6,897 nt of DNA, taken from NCBI GenBank assembly GCA_025936955.1, contig JAICSL010000091.1, positions 1-6,897 of the forward strand, read 5' to 3'. Shown piece after piece: positions 5,356-6,897 of the stretch. The position numbers and the translations under genes are program-made. A model generated the notes under the pieces. It ran no database searches. It saw only the letters and a list, made by a program, of their open reading frames with translations, and was not told the origin of the DNA. Numbering within the stretch: position 1 is the stretch's first letter; every line of letters begins with the position of its first letter. This DNA comes from Nitrososphaeraceae archaeon (GTDB lineage Archaea > Thermoproteota > Nitrososphaeria > Nitrososphaerales > Nitrososphaeraceae).

Positions 5356-6441
5356 ATGATTAGCAAACAGGTTAAAAGTTCTTCTGATAATGCGTATTTG
5401 GTGATTCCTCAGGATTCTGATGACCTTTTTTTACTTAGACGGATAGTAAAAAATGGTGATTATGTCATTGCTGATACTTCAAGGGTCATCAAAGAAGTAA
5501 AACAATACGCTAGACCTAGTAAGGGAGAACGAATCAAAGTACGAGTTTCGGTTCTAGTTGACAAGATAAATCTTGATGATGTTATAGATAGATTGCGAAT
5601 AAGCGGCATGATAACTAACACTAATAATGAGCTTGTTCCTAGAGGAACACATCATTCGCTGACAATTAGGATTGGAGATTCAATAATAATCGACAAAGGT
5701 AGAAAATGGAAGGATATTGAAATCAATAATTTAATGAAATCAGCGGACAATAATAGTAGTTTTCTTTTGGTTGCAATAGATACACAAGAGGCTGCAGTAG
5801 CCAAGGTTACTGGAACTCATCTAAAATCAATTCCGAATATCTATTCAGGGCAAAGTGGGAAACGATATCAACGAGTAGCAAAAAACGATCCGAATATTGA
5901 GGTATTCTTTGAAGATATTTTCAAAGTTATTATGACAGTCTTACCAGGGGAAGATGAAACTATTAAAATACTTATATTGGGTCCTGGAGAGACTAAGCGT
6001 AGATTTTTCAATCTTTTGGTCGAAAAACAATTTGTAGAAAAAGATAGGCTAATAATTGTCGAAGGAGTAGATGTTGCTGGAGAAGACGGCATTTTTGTCT
6101 TCCTCCGTTCCCCTATTGTTAAAGATACCGTGGGTACTAGCAAAATTGCAATTGTCTCTTCGATTCTAGATAAAATAATGCAATTTGTGCGCAAGGGAGA
6201 GACAAAATATGCCATGGGTATTAGCGAAGTGCATAAAGCTGCATTGGTCAAGGCTATTGAATATTTGGTATTTTCAGATTCTATTTTTAAAACTGCTGAC
6301 GAAAATGAAATTCTTAACTTATTAGACTTGGTAGAGGGTTATGGCGCAAAAATCTATGCTGTAGATTCCTCTACAGATATTGGATTACGAATTTCATCTA
6401 TAGGTGGAATAGTGGCATTACTTCGTTACGCAATTAGTTGA
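5356..6441 (+). CDS. pelA: Archaeal pelota (Dom34 homologue), mRNA surveillance / ribosome rescue factor
   Basis: Pelota enters the A site of stalled ribosomes, delivered in archaea by aEF1A, and with ABCE1 splits the subunits. The 361 residues match the usual archaeal length. Domain 1 (about 1-130) is the Sm-like N-terminal part, with DSDDLFLLRRIVKNGDYV and later GTHHSLTIRIGD. Domain 2 (about 135-255) corresponds to the eRF1 middle domain and, as expected for pelota, has no GGQ peptide-release motif. Domain 3 (about 260-361) carries YAMGISEVHKA, YLVFSDSI and the ending SSIGGIVALLRYAI, close to the family pattern. The ATG at 5356 fits the family N-terminus. No Shine-Dalgarno motif precedes it; an AATATCT about 25 nt upstream might give a leaderless start, otherwise it is translated from the upstream ORF's transcript. 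The protein is cytoplasmic. Its 3' end faces cutA across 10 nt. Confidence 0.93.
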   Translation: MISKQVKSSSDNAYLVIPQDSDDLFLLRRIVKNGDYVIADTSRVIKEVKQYARPSKGERIKVRVSVLVDKINLDDVIDRLRISGMITNTNNELVPRGTHHSLTIRIGDSIIIDKGRKWKDIEINNLMKSADNNSSFLLVAIDTQEAAVAKVTGTHLKSIPNIYSGQSGKRYQRVAKNDPNIEVFFEDIFKVIMTVLPGEDETIKILILGPGETKRRFFNLLVEKQFVEKDRLIIVEGVDVAGEDGIFVFLRSPIVKDTVGTSKIAIVSSILDKIMQFVRKGETKYAMGISEVHKAALVKAIEYLVFSDSIFKTADENEILNLLDLVEGYGAKIYAVDSSTDIGLRISSIGGIVALLRYAIS

Positions 6442-6451
6442 CTTTCTAACG

Positions 6452-6805
6452 CTAGATTGATACTCTGCCTTTTTTTGCTCTTGTAGTTGATTCTATCATC
6501 CAGGATAGGTAATCTTTAGATACATCATTCATTTTTAATTCTACTATTTCTGGTACATCATAAGGGTGTATTCTCTTAATTTCTGCCTTCAGTTTTGCCG
6601 AAGAGGCCTTGGTCGTTTTAAAGAGTGCTACAAATTCTTCGTGATTCTCCAGACGCTCATTCCAATAATACACAGATCTTACCTTCGTCAAGTTTATGCA
6701 TGCGCATATCTTTTTGTTAACAATAAACTCATTGGCTTCCTTTAAAACTGATTCCTCGGTGGGAAAAGTTGATACAATTATGACCCCGGAGCCTTTATTC
6801 GCCAT
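6452..6805 (-). CDS. cutA: CutA1 family protein (divalent ion tolerance)
   Basis: CutA1 is a small, very stable trimeric ferredoxin-like-fold protein found in all domains. It is linked genetically to copper and other divalent metal tolerance in Escherichia coli, but its biochemical role is unsettled. The 117 residues are slightly longer than the typical 100-110. Family signatures are present in order: an N-terminal strand VIIVSTFPTEE, then ACINLTKVRSVYYWNERLE (35-53), EEFVALFKTT (56-65), and the hallmark HPYDVPEIVEL (80-90), followed by DYLSWM near 98-103. The ATG at 6805 is well placed; AAAAAG precedes it but no real ribosome-binding site is seen. It is cytoplasmic. TATA-like boxes and a palindrome lie upstream. 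Confidence 0.93.
   Translation of the reverse strand: MANKGSGVIIVSTFPTEESVLKEANEFIVNKKICACINLTKVRSVYYWNERLENHEEFVALFKTTKASSAKLKAEIKRIHPYDVPEIVELKMNDVSKDYLSWMIESTTRAKKGRVSI
6470..6476 (+). terminator. T7 run after pelota
   Basis: A run of seven T on the + strand begins 29 nt past the pelota stop, within the 3' coding end of cutA. It is well placed to terminate pelota, giving convergent transcripts with complementary 3' ends. Confidence 0.4.
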
Positions 6806-6840
6806 CTTTTTGATGATCGAAGGATCTTTATTTGTTTATT

Positions 6841-6864
6841 ACTTAAAAGAAATGATTTAAAAAG
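6841..6864 (-). promoter_or_regulatory. cutA promoter, TATA-like boxes
   Basis: On the minus strand CTTTTTAAATC (6864-6854) and CTTTTAAGT (6849-6841) are both TATA-like. The first predicts a leader of about 28 nt; the second, a leader of about 14 nt. Which one is used cannot be decided by eye. Confidence 0.4.
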
Positions 6865-6879
6865 TCGTCAGAAGACGAC
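6864..6879. promoter_or_regulatory. Palindrome GTCGTC-AGAA-GACGAC upstream of cutA
   Basis: A perfect inverted repeat with GC-richer 6-bp arms and a 4-nt spacer, standing out from the AT-rich surroundings. It directly abuts the upstream side of the distal cutA TATA-like box, where a regulator could help or hinder transcription factor binding. It could instead be a hairpin at the end of a gene lying right of the window. Confidence 0.4.
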
Positions 6880-6897
6880 ATAAGAAATAGGATAGCA

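Noticed and set aside
5868..6251. 127-residue minus-strand frame inside pelota
   Set aside because: It overlaps conserved pelota domains 2 and 3 completely and has no independent support.
1..6897. Mobile element, CRISPR array or defence island
   Set aside because: No transposase, terminal inverted repeats, regularly spaced repeats or defence-type proteins are seen; gene content is core metabolic and translational.

Overview
The window looks like a stretch of ammonia-oxidising archaeal (Nitrososphaerota/Thaumarchaeota) chromosome. This rests on the genes it holds together: an archaeal release-factor homologue (pelota), a tetraether-lipid-synthase type radical SAM protein, a TrmB-family regulator, and a crotonase that resembles the 3-hydroxypropionyl-CoA dehydratase/crotonyl-CoA hydratase of the thaumarchaeal 3-hydroxypropionate/4-hydroxybutyrate CO2-fixation cycle. 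The DNA is AT-rich, start sites mostly lack Shine-Dalgarno motifs, and AT-rich TATA-like boxes often lie about 25-30 nt before start codons. Those traits suit a low-GC lineage such as Nitrosocosmicus or Nitrosopumilus relatives; the genus is inference.

Layout. Bases 1-806 (+) hold the C-terminal part of homoserine kinase (ThrB), whose 5' end lies outside the window. It converges, with an 8-nt gap, on the crotonase gene (815-1675, -). Upstream of that, on the same strand, is a 568-residue radical SAM protein of the tetraether synthase (Tes) family (1835-3541, -). A 175-bp divergent intergenic region with clear TATA boxes and several inverted repeats separates tes from a TrmB-like regulator (3717-4487, +). 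A 388-bp gene-free stretch (4488-4875) follows; it carries a T-rich tract, a 15-bp palindrome, a repeated 10-mer and an 8-bp inverted repeat that could close a stem-loop. Next come an unrecognised 149-residue ORF (4876-5325, +) and, 30 nt later, pelota (5356-6441, +), probably co-transcribed. Pelota converges, with a 10-nt gap, on cutA (6452-6805, -), whose upstream region holds a palindrome beside its likely TATA box.

How the genes relate. Most are housekeeping functions: threonine biosynthesis, carbon fixation or acyl-CoA hydration, membrane lipid synthesis, rescue of stalled ribosomes, and a CutA1 trimer protein. The most suggestive arrangement is the divergent tes/trmB pair, where a probable ligand-sensing regulator shares a promoter region with the enzyme expected to join archaeal lipid chains into membrane-spanning tetraethers. 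I see no CRISPR array, transposon, tRNA, rRNA or obvious defence system. The least explained parts are the 149-residue ORF and the intergenic stretch before it.
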